Below, piece by piece: positions 1 to 9,051 of a stretch of DNA of 64,000 nt. How positions within the stretch are numbered: the first letter of the stretch is position 1; every line of letters starts with the position of its first letter. This stretch comes from Aerococcaceae bacterium DSM 111020 (GTDB lineage Bacteria; Bacillota; Bacilli; Lactobacillales; Aerococcaceae): assembly GCA_015863185.1 (NCBI GenBank), contig JACBXP010000009.1:41388-105387 (forward strand), given 5' to 3'. The translations under genes were made by a program, and so were the position numbers. The notes under the pieces were generated by a model. That model was not told where the DNA came from and did no database searches. It saw only the letters and a program-made list of their open reading frames with translations.

Positions 1-519
1 TGCGACAATCGTCCCAACAAATACAACCAGCCATGCATTTTCAAATAATAGGGAAAAGATGTGATTAATATAAGATTGATCTTTTCCTCTCACTAATAAT
101 TGGTCCACATATTCATCGGGATTAAATAAAAGTGGCAGAATCGGTCCAAAATTAGAAAAGCTAAAAACAATATAGCTAGCTAGTAAGCCTCCGCGATGTT
201 TATATTTGAATAAATAAGCAATCACGTCTGCCAGTAATCCAAATCCAACGGCAGGTAGTAATGCTGAAGGGAATAGTCCTGAAAAGAAGAAAAAGAGTCC
301 CATAATGAGAGCTAAAAAAGTAATGGCTCCGAATTGTTGGATTTTAACAGCTGTTAGCATATAGATGGTTCCCGATAATAATGCAGCAATGACAGGAATG
401 TAAAGAAATGAATAGCCAGGAAAAATAAGAATACAAATAAGACCTGAAATTCCTACCATAATAAAATACAATGCCGCAAAAATACCTAATTGAATTAAAT
501 CTTTAATTTTATACTTCAT
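1..519 (-). CDS. MptD-family putative ECF transporter S component (partial)
   Basis: Minus-strand frame open from the window edge to an ATG at 519 with an AGGGGC-type ribosome site just upstream; 173 codons are visible and the C-terminus lies outside the window. The visible part is very hydrophobic, with about five membrane segments and a short cytoplasmic KYKHRGG loop near residue 110. It begins MKYKIKDLIQLGIFAALYF, the typical N-terminus of the Trep_Strep/MptD family of substrate-binding (S) subunits of energy-coupling-factor transporters. Such proteins pair with an EcfA/EcfT module to import a small nutrient; the substrate cannot be read from the sequence. The partner ATPase genes would lie to the left. 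Family assignment is by recognition of sequence style, not by a decisive motif. Confidence 0.7.
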   Translation of the reverse strand, partial: MKYKIKDLIQLGIFAALYFIMVGISGLICILIFPGYSFLYIPVIAALLSGTIYMLTAVKIQQFGAITFLALIMGLFFFFSGLFPSALLPAVGFGLLADVIAYLFKYKHRGGLLASYIVFSFSNFGPILPLLFNPDEYVDQLLVRGKDQSYINHIFSLLFENAWLVVFVGTIVA

Positions 520-597
520 AAAATGCCCCTTTCAAGAAATATATTATAACAAAAAAGTGAGTAAATACCATTATAGTATGTAATTTTGACCAACAAA

Positions 598-628
598 AAA
601 GACACCTCTTTTTTTAGAGTGTGTCTTT
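598..628 (-). terminator. Intrinsic terminator after hemolysin III gene
   Basis: Stem AAAGACAC/GTGTCTTT around an A/T-rich loop, immediately downstream of the minus-strand stop at 639 and followed by T residues on that strand. Confidence 0.7.
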
Positions 629-638
629 ATGATAATTG

Positions 639-1319
639 TTAAACATAAAGGTAAATCGATAAGAAAATTCCGAGGGCGCCTAACATGACAAAGAAATGCC
701 AAATCACATGAAAATAAGCAATTTGTTGATCATAACGATAAAAAATCGTTCCAACGGAGTAAGAAATCCCCCCAAACAACAACCAACCTATTGCTTGCCA
801 GGGTAGGGTATGAATGAAACTGGGGATCATAACAACGCCTGCCCAACCCATTAACAAGTAAATCCAAGTGGAATATTTTTTAATCCATTTCGCATTCATT
901 GCTTTGGCGACAATGCCAATAAAAGCAAGAGACCACTCGAATAACATCAGTGCCCATCCTTGCCAACCACCTAATATAATTAACGCGTAAGGTGTATATG
1001 ATCCAGCAATTAATAAATAGATACTGGCATGGTCAAAAAATTGAAAGATAGGTTTGACCGCAGTAAAATACAGTGCGTGATAGAGAGTAGAATTAAAAAA
1101 CATGATGCACATTGAGGAACCGAAAATTCCATAGGCAATGAGATGTAACCATGACTGATAATCTAACCCTTTTTGAATTAATAATTGCGTCGCAAAAATG
1201 GACAATAATAATCCAATGCCATGAGAAACACTATTAAAGACTTGTTGTGTCACTCGGTAGGATAATGAATTTAAAATGGTCGGGTTAGTAAAAATTGATT
1301 GCTTTTTTTGAATTTCCAT
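639..1319 (-). CDS. trhA: Hemolysin III / PAQR family membrane protein
   Basis: A 226-aa protein with seven predicted membrane segments. The PAQR/HlyIII zinc-site residues are present: S77xxxH81 in NSTLYHA, D96-H97 in the FDHASIYLLIAGSYTP block, and H204/H208 in HVIWHFFV near the C-terminus. Bacterial members were named for haemolysis caused by the Bacillus cereus protein and have since been tied to membrane lipid homeostasis; toxicity should not be assumed. The ATG is preceded by GAGGAGGG at good spacing. It is monocistronic, with a terminator just after the stop. The symbol trhA follows the modern name for this family. Confidence 0.9.
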   Translation of the reverse strand: MEIQKKQSIFTNPTILNSLSYRVTQQVFNSVSHGIGLLLSIFATQLLIQKGLDYQSWLHLIAYGIFGSSMCIMFFNSTLYHALYFTAVKPIFQFFDHASIYLLIAGSYTPYALIILGGWQGWALMLFEWSLAFIGIVAKAMNAKWIKKYSTWIYLLMGWAGVVMIPSFIHTLPWQAIGWLLFGGISYSVGTIFYRYDQQIAYFHVIWHFFVMLGALGIFLSIYLYV

Positions 1320-1490
1320 TGTATCCCTCCTCTTGAAAACATTATAACATAGGAATTTTGGTGCTTACTCTATTATACACACAATGGATTATTTAATCTA
1401 CACTAAGTTGCACATTTGTGTCGATTTATTGTACAGATAAAAAAATAAATGAAAGCTATTCGAACTACTATAAATTTGTTGGCACATTAT

Positions 1491-1498
1491 GTTATAAT
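1491..1498 (+). promoter_or_regulatory. Extended -10 promoter for capC-like gene
   Basis: TGTTATAAT (extended -10 form) ends 26 bases before the ATG at 1525. No good -35 hexamer is visible, as is usual for extended -10 promoters. Confidence 0.45.
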
Positions 1499-1524
1499 AC
1501 CATTATATTGATTAGGAGGTCATT

Positions 1525-2250
1525 ATGTACGATATTCATGCACATTTTTTAGTGGGAATTGATGATGGCCCAGCGACAATCGAAGATGCGATTGAATTGG
1601 CAGACGCTGCTGTTCAAGAAGGCATTACACATGTCATTGTCACTCCTCATCATCATAATGGGATGTGGCAAAATCATAAAGAACAAGTAATGGAGAAATT
1701 TGACCAATTTTCTCAAGCATTATCAGATGTTGGCAATCCATTGGTTTTGCGTCCAAGTCAGGAAATTCAAATACAATCTTATTTTTTCGACGAATTTAAT
1801 GATGGGCAATATCTGTCATTAGATGATTCTGGAAAGTACTATTTGATTGAGTTTCCATGGCGAAGTTATCCTGATTATAGTGAGCCATATTTACAACAAT
1901 TAGTAGATCAAGGTATCACACCTATTATCGCCCATCCTGAAAGACAGCGCGCATTTTCTGAACATCCAGAAAGACTTGAACGTTTAATTGACATGGGATG
2001 TATTGCTCAAGTCACAGCGACTTCTTTAGTCGAACCAACCCATCAGCGTGCTTTAGATGCCAGTTATCAAATGATTAGAGATGGGTTGATTGATGTGATT
2101 GCCTCTGACGCACATCATGTCATTGAACGACCGCATAATTTAAATTTAGCCTATGATAAAATTGAACAAACGTTCGGTGAAGACACGGTCAAACGTTTTA
2201 AATTGAATGCCAAAGCAATATTTGAAGGAACAAAAATTATTAAGGAGTGA
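1525..2250 (+). CDS. CpsB/CapC-family PHP-domain tyrosine-protein phosphatase
   Basis: A 241-aa PHP-superfamily metalloenzyme. Metal-binding motifs in order: DIHAHFLVGIDDGP at residues 3-16, TPHHHNG at 40-46, SQEIQ near 90, AHPER near 137, and SDAHH near 195. This is the signature of the manganese-dependent phosphotyrosine phosphatases CpsB, CapC and YwqE, which dephosphorylate the tyrosine kinase (BY-kinase) controlling capsule or exopolysaccharide assembly. The start is set by AGGAGG seven bases before the ATG. No BY-kinase, chain-length regulator or glycosyltransferase gene is adjacent in this window, so its kinase partner is encoded elsewhere or it serves another phosphotyrosine substrate. 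A 55-aa gene follows within three bases. Confidence 0.88.
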   Translation: MYDIHAHFLVGIDDGPATIEDAIELADAAVQEGITHVIVTPHHHNGMWQNHKEQVMEKFDQFSQALSDVGNPLVLRPSQEIQIQSYFFDEFNDGQYLSLDDSGKYYLIEFPWRSYPDYSEPYLQQLVDQGITPIIAHPERQRAFSEHPERLERLIDMGCIAQVTATSLVEPTHQRALDASYQMIRDGLIDVIASDAHHVIERPHNLNLAYDKIEQTFGEDTVKRFKLNAKAIFEGTKIIKE

Positions 2251-2252
2251 TG

Positions 2253-2420
2253 ATGATGAAATATTCAGAAAATCCAATGCTATATGTGACACTTTTATCG
2301 CCAATCGTGGGATTTGCAACTAAAAGAATGTCAAAACGAGATGCTCGAGCAATAAATTTTGCTTTCACATTATTTAGTTTCTACTCAGCATTGAAATCTA
2401 GACAGAAGAAAATTTCATAA
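2253..2420 (+). CDS. Small 55-aa protein cotranscribed with the PHP phosphatase
   Basis: Encodes a 55-residue basic protein beginning MMKYSENPMLYVTLLSPIVG, with one moderately hydrophobic N-terminal stretch and a Lys/Arg-rich C-terminus (SRQKKIS). An AAGGAG site lies inside the end of the upstream gene and the ATG follows its stop by two bases, so translation is probably coupled. A terminator starts seven bases after the stop, which closes a clear two-gene unit. I do not recognise the family. It may be a small membrane-associated accessory protein. Confidence 0.6.
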   Translation: MMKYSENPMLYVTLLSPIVGFATKRMSKRDARAINFAFTLFSFYSALKSRQKKIS

Positions 2421-2426
2421 TCAAAA

Positions 2427-2452
2427 GACCTCTCAACAATGGTTGAGGGGTC
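2427..2452 (+). terminator. Hairpin terminator of the phosphatase unit
   Basis: GACCTCTCAAC/GTTGAGGGGTC stem with a short loop; the following T-run is weak (ATTTATAT). Confidence 0.6.
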
Positions 2453-2483
2453 ATTTATATTGTATATAAGATAGGAGAGTTAT

Positions 2484-3242
2484 ATGAAAAAACTAATGAC
2501 GCTTTGTCTAACTCTAATCATGATGCCAATGTTTACTGAAATATCGGTATCTGCTTTTAATTTACCAGACATCGAGATGATTAAAACGTTAAATCCGGAC
2601 TTGAATATCGATAAAGTAATCGATGAAATACCAAAGGACGCATCATTAAAAGATCCCAATTTAGTGTTGGTGAATCGTGAAAATCCCATTGACTCTTCCC
2701 TAGATGTGCCCTTGACTTATACTGAAAATGATATTCCTTATCATCAAGAGATAGAAGAAGCAGTGCTAGATTTATTTACAGCAGCCCTAGATGCTGACCA
2801 TCATTTATATGCGGTATCCGGATACCGAACGGTCGATCAACAAGCAGCAAATTTTGATGCCCGGATGAATCTTTATTTGGCTGATGGTTATGATGAGGAG
2901 ACGGCTTATTATATGACTGATTTATTCGTCGCTCCAGCAGAAGCGAGTGAACATTCAACAGGACTCGCTTTGGATTTATTAGGTACTGATTGGGATCAAT
3001 ATGGTGGAGATTTACATCAAGCGTATAAAGATTATCCATCGGCGATTTGGATGGCAGAACATGCAGCTGATTATGGATTCATTATTCGATATTTAGATGG
3101 TAAGCAGGAAATTACCCAATATGAATACGAACCGTGGCATTTACGATATGTAAGGGTGGAACATGCACAAATAATGATGAAACATAATTTAGTTTTAGAA
3201 GAATACCTTACTTTGATTCAGCATAGAGATGACAATGAATGA
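2484..3242 (+). CDS. M15B-family D,D-carboxypeptidase (VanY/DdcY type), secreted
   Basis: A 252-aa protein with a Sec signal peptide (about residues 1-24, cleavage after SVSA). The zinc peptidase core has S112-GYR, then SEHSTGLALD with ligands H157 and D164, and EPWHLRY with the catalytic-base glutamate E216 and ligand H219. These are the residues of the VanY/DdcY peptidase M15B family, which removes the terminal D-alanine from peptidoglycan stem peptides. Glycopeptide resistance should not be inferred: no vanHAX-type genes are present and such enzymes are common housekeeping proteins. The ATG has GGAGAG upstream. The next gene starts 28 bases downstream. Confidence 0.88.
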   Translation: MKKLMTLCLTLIMMPMFTEISVSAFNLPDIEMIKTLNPDLNIDKVIDEIPKDASLKDPNLVLVNRENPIDSSLDVPLTYTENDIPYHQEIEEAVLDLFTAALDADHHLYAVSGYRTVDQQAANFDARMNLYLADGYDEETAYYMTDLFVAPAEASEHSTGLALDLLGTDWDQYGGDLHQAYKDYPSAIWMAEHAADYGFIIRYLDGKQEITQYEYEPWHLRYVRVEHAQIMMKHNLVLEEYLTLIQHRDDNE

Positions 3243-3269
3243 TAAATGAGTGCAATGAGGTGATAGCGA

Positions 3270-4781
3270 GTGAATAAAGGATTCGATAATGATATCTATT
3301 TAAAAGAACAATCCACACATATTCTCGAAAGAGTTCAAGATAAAGATAAACTCTATCTGGAATTTGGTGGCAAATTGATTGGTGATAAACACGCTAAGCG
3401 CGTGTTACCGGGGTTTGATGAAGATGCTAAATTAAAATTACTCACAAGAATAAAAGACCAAGCAGAAGTCATTATATGTGTGTATGCTGGAGATATTGAG
3501 CAGAATAAATTACGTGGTGACTATGGAATCACTTATGATCAGGAAGTATTGCGTTTAATTGATGAATACCGGGAACGAGATATTTTGGTCAATAGTGTTT
3601 TATTAACACGTTATAGCGAACAAAACACAAATGCTAAATATTTTAAAAACAATTTAGAGCAACGTGGTATAAAAGTGTACACGCATGAAGCTATAAAAGG
3701 ATATCCATTAGAATTGGATGTGTTATTATCTGAAGATGGCTTTGAAAAAAATTCGTTTATTGAAACGAACAGACAAATAGTTATCGTGACCGGGCCTGGA
3801 GCTGGTTCTGGAAAATTAGCAACCTGTCTCAGTCAGCTTTACCATGAACATCAGCGTGGAATGAAAGCTAGTTATGCTAAATTTGAAACGTTCCCAGTTT
3901 GGAATCTTCCTTTAAAACATCCTGTAAATATCGCCTATGAAGCTGCTACGATTGATTTAAATGATTCTAACGTGATTGACAACTATCATTATGAAGCTTA
4001 TGGCGAAGTGGCAGTAAATTATAATCGTGATGTTCAGATGTTTCCTGTTGTGCGTAGAATTTTGCAAAATATTACGGGAGAGAAGTCACCTTATCAATCG
4101 CCAACGGATATGGGTGTAAATTGTATTAAGAGCGGAATTATTGATGATGATATTATTCAACATGCTGCTCAACAAGAAATTATCCGTCGCTTCTTCCAAG
4201 TAGAGACGGATTATAAAAAAGGGATCGCCACCGATTTAGAACGTTCTAATATGCACTTGATAATGGAAGAAAGTGAATTAAAGCCTGAAGACCGAATCCC
4301 TGTATTGCATGCTAGAAATTATCAGGCAATTTTACAAGAGCGGTATGATAAGGATGATTCCCAAGCAGTTATAGCCCTTCAATTACCGAATGAGCAAATT
4401 GTAACGGGTCGTCAGACGGAATTGATGGATGCTCCTAGTGCTGTTATTATGAATGCGTTAAAAGAATTAGCTGGGATTAATGATCAAATTGACTTATTAG
4501 CTCCAATGATTCTGGAAACAATTCAACAATTGAAATTAGATGCTCTGGGAAGTAAATACCCAACACTTACTTTAAATGAATTATTAATCGCTCTTGCCAT
4601 CTCAGCGGTCACGAATCCGACTGCTAAGCTAGCTTATGACCAATTAGAAAATTTACAGGCTTGCCAAGCGCATTCGACAGTTATTCTCTCTAATGACAAT
4701 GAAAGAAATCTGAAACGTTTAGGAATCGAAATAACTTGTGATCCTATTTATTTTGGCAATCGCTTATCATCGTTCAATTAA
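3270..4781 (+). CDS. DUF1846 domain-containing protein
   Basis: A 503-aa soluble protein with a GTG start; GAGGTGA sits about six bases upstream. The N-terminal FDNDIYLKEQSTHILERV and LYLEFGGKL.DDxHAxRVLPGFD-like block, plus the central GPGAGSGKLATCLSQL loop near residue 174, are typical of the DUF1846 family that is widespread in Firmicutes. The glycine-rich GPGAGSGK stretch resembles a nucleotide-binding loop, but a kinase role has not been established as far as I know. Structures exist for the family; the function is unknown. The length matches family members at about 500 residues. Confidence 0.85.
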   Translation: MNKGFDNDIYLKEQSTHILERVQDKDKLYLEFGGKLIGDKHAKRVLPGFDEDAKLKLLTRIKDQAEVIICVYAGDIEQNKLRGDYGITYDQEVLRLIDEYRERDILVNSVLLTRYSEQNTNAKYFKNNLEQRGIKVYTHEAIKGYPLELDVLLSEDGFEKNSFIETNRQIVIVTGPGAGSGKLATCLSQLYHEHQRGMKASYAKFETFPVWNLPLKHPVNIAYEAATIDLNDSNVIDNYHYEAYGEVAVNYNRDVQMFPVVRRILQNITGEKSPYQSPTDMGVNCIKSGIIDDDIIQHAAQQEIIRRFFQVETDYKKGIATDLERSNMHLIMEESELKPEDRIPVLHARNYQAILQERYDKDDSQAVIALQLPNEQIVTGRQTELMDAPSAVIMNALKELAGINDQIDLLAPMILETIQQLKLDALGSKYPTLTLNELLIALAISAVTNPTAKLAYDQLENLQACQAHSTVILSNDNERNLKRLGIEITCDPIYFGNRLSSFN

Positions 4782-4885
4782 ATGGAGAGTTATATTCTCA
4801 TTTTAATTAAATTTATAATCGTTCTATTTACATTAGGAGAGTAAGTTAGAATATGATAAAATATAATAAAGGAAGGGGCGATAAA

Positions 4886-5314
4886 ATGGAAGTGGCAGAA
4901 ATAATGGAGATTTTGGAAGATAAAATGGGCGCGGTTGTAATTTCTTCAGTAGATCATGAGGGAAAACCCCATGCACGATACATTAACGTTGGAGTTGCAA
5001 ATAATGAAGGAATTTTCTTTATGACGAGTCCAAAAACAAATTTCTATCAACAATTAGAAGCGAACCCCGTCGTGGCACTTGTCGGTTTAAATAAAGAAGA
5101 TTATCTTATTCAAGTGATTCGAATCGAGGGAAAGGTTCGAAAAATCGGAAAAGATAAACTCTCTGATGTATTAGAAGGTAATCCATATGTTGATATGGTA
5201 TATCCTGATACAGAGGATAAAGCGAATGTTCAAGTATTTCAACTGTATGAAGGAGAGGGCTTCTATCATAGTTTAACGCAAGGACATCGTTATGTTTTCT
5301 CTATCGGGAAATAA
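4886..5314 (+). CDS. Pyridoxamine 5'-phosphate oxidase-like FMN-binding protein
   Basis: A 142-aa small split-barrel protein. I chose the ATG at 4886 because GGAAGGGG lies seven bases upstream; an in-frame ATG at 4853 would add 11 residues with no ribosome site. The pattern (MGAVVISSVDHEGKPHARYI, then FFMTSPKTNFYQQLEANPVVAL) is that of general-stress/PNPOx-like flavoproteins, which bind FMN or related cofactors and act as small reductases or cofactor-binding proteins. The substrate is not predictable. It is monocistronic, with a strong terminator downstream. Confidence 0.75.
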   Translation: MEVAEIMEILEDKMGAVVISSVDHEGKPHARYINVGVANNEGIFFMTSPKTNFYQQLEANPVVALVGLNKEDYLIQVIRIEGKVRKIGKDKLSDVLEGNPYVDMVYPDTEDKANVQVFQLYEGEGFYHSLTQGHRYVFSIGK

Positions 5315-5329
5315 TAATACCTTAGAAGG

Positions 5330-5352
5330 ACGCCGACCTTTGGGTCGGTGTT
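5330..5352 (+). terminator. Intrinsic terminator
   Basis: ACGCCGACC/GGTCGGTGT stem with a 3-4 base loop followed by TTTTATGTTT. Confidence 0.8.
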
Positions 5353-5447
5353 TTATGTTTTAAATAGATAAGAAATACGATATACGTGCAATGATGACGA
5401 AAAAGCATTAGAATTATAATGATAGATATTAAGAAAGGATGAATGCC

Positions 5448-7220
5448 TTGTTTGCAATTTTTAAAAAACTAGGATGGTTTTTTAAGTTACGTTGGAAAAC
5501 ATATTCTCTTGCAATAGGAGGATTAATAGCCTGTTCTATTTTATCTGCTATTATTCCTTTACTCATAGGACAAGTAGTTGATTTAATGGCACAAGGAAAT
5601 ATCACTTGGCCAAGTTTAAGAAAATACACATTGATATTATTGATTATTGGTATTGTTATGTATGGTTTACGTTATATGTGGCGTACAACATTATTTTCGA
5701 ATTCCACATTATTGGAATCCATGATGCGGAATCGCTTATTTGATCATTTCACAAAAATGGACCAACAATTTTATAATGAATACCGTACGGGAGATCTGAT
5801 GGCTCATGCAACGAATGATTTAGCAGCATTACGATTTGTTGCGGGTGGGGGAATCTTGACATTAACGGATTCCATATCGATAACTTTGGTAACTCTTTTG
5901 AGTATGTTTGTCTTAATAGATTGGAAATTGACATTATTTACCATTATACCTTTTCCATTATTAGTTTTTGTCGCACGATATTTAGGTAAATGGATGAATA
6001 AATATTTCAGAAAGTCTTTGACAGCATTTTCGAGCATGAATGATCGGGTTCAGGAAAGTGTCGCCGGTATGCAAGTCATTAAAGCATTTGGTGAGGAAGA
6101 AGATGATTATGAAGATTTTGTTTCAGAGACAGATAATGTAGTTGAAGCGAACCGCCAAGTAAATTTAGTGAATTCAGCTTATTCTCCGATTATTGAAACC
6201 ATTACAGGATTAACTTATGTGCTAACCATTTTCTTTGGGACGTACTATATTTCTCAAGGAAGGATTACGATTGGAAATTTAGTGGCTTATTTTTCTTATT
6301 TAGGAAATTTAACCTGGCCACTTTTAGCAGCAGGACGATTGATGAATACGATGGAACGAGGAAATGTGGCGTATGATCGAATCGATACGATGTTAAGTCA
6401 TACCGCAACCGTTCAATCTCCTGAATCAGGAATTGATAGCTTACCATTTAATCATATTGAGGTTGGTATTGATTCATTTACTTATCCTGGAGCATCTAGC
6501 CCCGCACTACAAGATATACATTTTGAAGCAAATGAAGGTGAGACGATAGGAATTGTCGGTAAGACGGGTTCTGGTAAAACGACGCTCTTTAATTTGTTAT
6601 TACGTCATTATGATGTCACAGAAGGCACGATAAAATATGATGGAGTAGAAATTGACCAAATTGATTTGGATTATCTACATGAACATGTGGGTTATATACC
6701 GCAAACAAATTTATTATTTTCTACGACAATCAGAGATAATGTGCGTTTCGGCCGACCTGAATTGACAGCTGAAGAAGTGGAAAGATATACACAATTATCA
6801 GATATACATGAAGATATTCTAGAATTTACTGAAGGTTATGACACAGAAGCTGGAGAAAGAGGTGTGTCATTATCCGGAGGGCAAAAACAACGGATTTCAA
6901 TTGCGCGAACCATGGCAGTGCAACCGGATATTCTCTTTATGGATGATGCGATGTCAGCTGTGGATGCTAAAACAGAAAATACGATTCTTGAAAATTTCAA
7001 GATTCAAAATCAAATTGGTATCACAATTATTGCGACGCACCGTATCTCTTCAATTATTCATGCTGATAAGATTTTTGTTTTAGAGGACGGTAAGATTGCG
7101 GAAGCAGGAAATCATGAAGAATTGGTAAATGCTGGTAAATGGTACGCTAATATGTATCACCAACAACAGCTAGAACAAAAAATCACGGAAGGGGGAGATG
7201 AATTTGAGTCAGCAAAATAA
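5448..7220 (+). CDS. ABC exporter subunit with degenerate catalytic site (YheI/LmrC/BmrC type)
   Basis: About 590 aa with six membrane helices followed by an ATPase domain: Walker A GKTGSGKTT near residue 370, signature LSGGQKQR near 474, Walker B ILFMDDAMSAVD near 500. The catalytic glutamate after Walker B is aspartate (MDD), the mark of the degenerate-site half of heterodimeric exporters such as LmrCD and BmrCD. An ATG at 5439 abuts AAGAAAGG with no spacing; the TTG three codons later has correct spacing and gives MFAIFKKLGWFF, like Bacillus YheI, so I prefer 5448. The partner gene overlaps its end. Likely function is multidrug or lipid/peptide export. Confidence 0.88.
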   Translation: MFAIFKKLGWFFKLRWKTYSLAIGGLIACSILSAIIPLLIGQVVDLMAQGNITWPSLRKYTLILLIIGIVMYGLRYMWRTTLFSNSTLLESMMRNRLFDHFTKMDQQFYNEYRTGDLMAHATNDLAALRFVAGGGILTLTDSISITLVTLLSMFVLIDWKLTLFTIIPFPLLVFVARYLGKWMNKYFRKSLTAFSSMNDRVQESVAGMQVIKAFGEEEDDYEDFVSETDNVVEANRQVNLVNSAYSPIIETITGLTYVLTIFFGTYYISQGRITIGNLVAYFSYLGNLTWPLLAAGRLMNTMERGNVAYDRIDTMLSHTATVQSPESGIDSLPFNHIEVGIDSFTYPGASSPALQDIHFEANEGETIGIVGKTGSGKTTLFNLLLRHYDVTEGTIKYDGVEIDQIDLDYLHEHVGYIPQTNLLFSTTIRDNVRFGRPELTAEEVERYTQLSDIHEDILEFTEGYDTEAGERGVSLSGGQKQRISIARTMAVQPDILFMDDAMSAVDAKTENTILENFKIQNQIGITIIATHRISSIIHADKIFVLEDGKIAEAGNHEELVNAGKWYANMYHQQQLEQKITEGGDEFESAK

Positions 7221-8997
7221 ACAAGAACGTCAAACTTCTTTTAGTATCCGTGAACAAATGTCAATTTTAAATTATCTATTCGAATTCGCAAAACCTCAGT
7301 GGTGGCGCTTTGGATTATCTATATTATTAATGATTGTCGCTTCTTCGATTACTGCCTTTTTACCAATTATCATTCAACGATATATCGATGAAGTCCTCGC
7401 TACAGATTCTGCGACATTAGAAATAACACTTTCAGTGGCAGGTGTCTATCTTGCTTTAATACTAGTGAAAATGATTATTGTTTATGTGAAAGATTATTTG
7501 TTTTTTATGGCCTCAGAATTTACCGTAGCGGACATTAGAAAAACATTATACCGAAAATTAGGGGTATTAAATTTATCTTTCTTCAATGATACACCTAATG
7601 GGGAAGTTGTATCGAGAGTGACCAATGATACTGAAACAATTAAAGAATTTTGGAATGTGTTTTTATCATTTTTTGATGGTTTTATAAATGCAGCCACGGT
7701 AGCGGTAGCGATGTTTTCATTAAATCAAGCAATGGCTTGGGTATTTATGGCTTTTGTACCGATTATGTTGATTTTGATTTATTTTTATCAAAGAATATCG
7801 ACGGTGGTATATCGGAGAATGCGAGCTGCTTTATCACGAGTGAACGCAAGATTGAGTGAATCGACTACTGGAATGTGGTTAATTCAACAATTCAATCAAA
7901 CAGAAAGAATGAAGAAAGAATTTAAAGCAATTAACGATGAATATGTTGGTTCAAGGGTTAATATGTTTAAAATGGATGCTCTTTTCTTAATGCCAGCAGT
8001 GAGTTTAATTGAGCAATTAGTATTAGTTCTGGTGATTTGGATTTTTGGTGTGCAATTATTAGGAGGAACAGCTCTCGATGTTGGTTTAATTTATGCTTTT
8101 ACTTCCTATTCAAAATCATTTTTCAGACCAATTGGGCATATGATGGGAAGTTTGAGTATTTACCAAGATGGGCTAGTAGCAGCCTCCCGTGGACGAGATG
8201 TCTTGAATTTAGATCGACTGATACCAGAACAAACATCATCTTCAATGGATGAACCGATTGATGGAGAGGTGACAGTTTCTGATCTATCATTCTCATATGA
8301 TGGAATTCAAGATGTCTTGAATAATATTGATATCGAAGCGAATAAAGGTGAAATGATTGCATTAGTGGGTCATACTGGCTCAGGAAAATCGACCATTATT
8401 AATTTGTTGATGCGCTTTTATGAATTTGACCGGGGAGAAATTGAATATGATAGTCAAAGTATCCGTGATTATTCCTATGAACGACTACGTTCAGATATTG
8501 CATTAGTTCAGCAAGATGCGTTTATGTTTTATGGATCATTTAAAGACAATATCCGTCTTCATGGAAATTATACAGATGAAGAAGTCATTGCAGCTGCGAA
8601 ATTTACCGGTGCAGATCATTTTATTGAAGCATTACCGGATGGATATGATACAATAATTAGTGAAGGTGGAAAATCTTTATCAGCTGGACAGAAACAATTA
8701 ATCAATATAGCGCGCTCAGTTATTAGAAAACCTAAAATACTGATTTTAGATGAAGCAACGGCTAATATTGATACAGAAAGTGAAATGTATATTCAGCAAA
8801 GTTTAAATAAAATTAGAGAGAATGCGACGATGATTGTGATTGCGCATCGATTATCAACCATTCGTAATGCCGATCAAATCTATGTTCTTCAAAGAGGACA
8901 TGTGATTGAACAAGGTCGTCATGATGAGTTGATTGAAAAAGAAGGTACATATTACAATATGTATCAACTTCAAACATTACAAGCAACCCCTTCGTAA
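7204..8997 (+). CDS. ABC exporter subunit with consensus ATPase site (YheH/LmrD/BmrD type)
   Basis: About 597 aa; six membrane helices then Walker A GHTGSGKST near residue 389, signature LSAGQKQL near 492, Walker B ILILDEATANID near 515 with the catalytic glutamate intact. It pairs with the upstream subunit, whose glutamate is replaced, forming one canonical and one degenerate ATP site. The gene overlaps the 3' end of its partner. An ATG at 7198 is only one base from the GAAGGGGGA ribosome site, while the TTG at 7204 has seven-base spacing, so I prefer TTG. Both subunits therefore appear to use TTG starts. The signature has Ala in place of the usual second Gly (LSAGQ), a known variation. Confidence 0.88.
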   Translation: MSQQNKQERQTSFSIREQMSILNYLFEFAKPQWWRFGLSILLMIVASSITAFLPIIIQRYIDEVLATDSATLEITLSVAGVYLALILVKMIIVYVKDYLFFMASEFTVADIRKTLYRKLGVLNLSFFNDTPNGEVVSRVTNDTETIKEFWNVFLSFFDGFINAATVAVAMFSLNQAMAWVFMAFVPIMLILIYFYQRISTVVYRRMRAALSRVNARLSESTTGMWLIQQFNQTERMKKEFKAINDEYVGSRVNMFKMDALFLMPAVSLIEQLVLVLVIWIFGVQLLGGTALDVGLIYAFTSYSKSFFRPIGHMMGSLSIYQDGLVAASRGRDVLNLDRLIPEQTSSSMDEPIDGEVTVSDLSFSYDGIQDVLNNIDIEANKGEMIALVGHTGSGKSTIINLLMRFYEFDRGEIEYDSQSIRDYSYERLRSDIALVQQDAFMFYGSFKDNIRLHGNYTDEEVIAAAKFTGADHFIEALPDGYDTIISEGGKSLSAGQKQLINIARSVIRKPKILILDEATANIDTESEMYIQQSLNKIRENATMIVIAHRLSTIRNADQIYVLQRGHVIEQGRHDELIEKEGTYYNMYQLQTLQATPS

Positions 8998-9005
8998 CGA
9001 TAACT

Positions 9006-9028
9006 AACCGACTTCTTAGAAGTCGGTT
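9006..9028 (+). terminator. Hairpin after ABC exporter operon
   Basis: Perfect AACCGACTTC/GAAGTCGGTT stem with a 3-base loop; the T-run after it is short, so termination may be partial into the esterase gene 24 bases on. Confidence 0.6.
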
Positions 9029-9051
9029 CCTTTGCACCAGGAGGTATTTTT

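Noticed and set aside
2484..3242. Vancomycin-resistance locus
   Set aside because: VanY-type fold alone; no vanH, vanA/B, vanX or vanRS genes, so it is treated as a housekeeping carboxypeptidase.
7191..7220. Overlap of the two ABC genes as a programmed frameshift
   Set aside because: Both frames have proper stops and a ribosome site for the second gene; simple translational coupling explains it.
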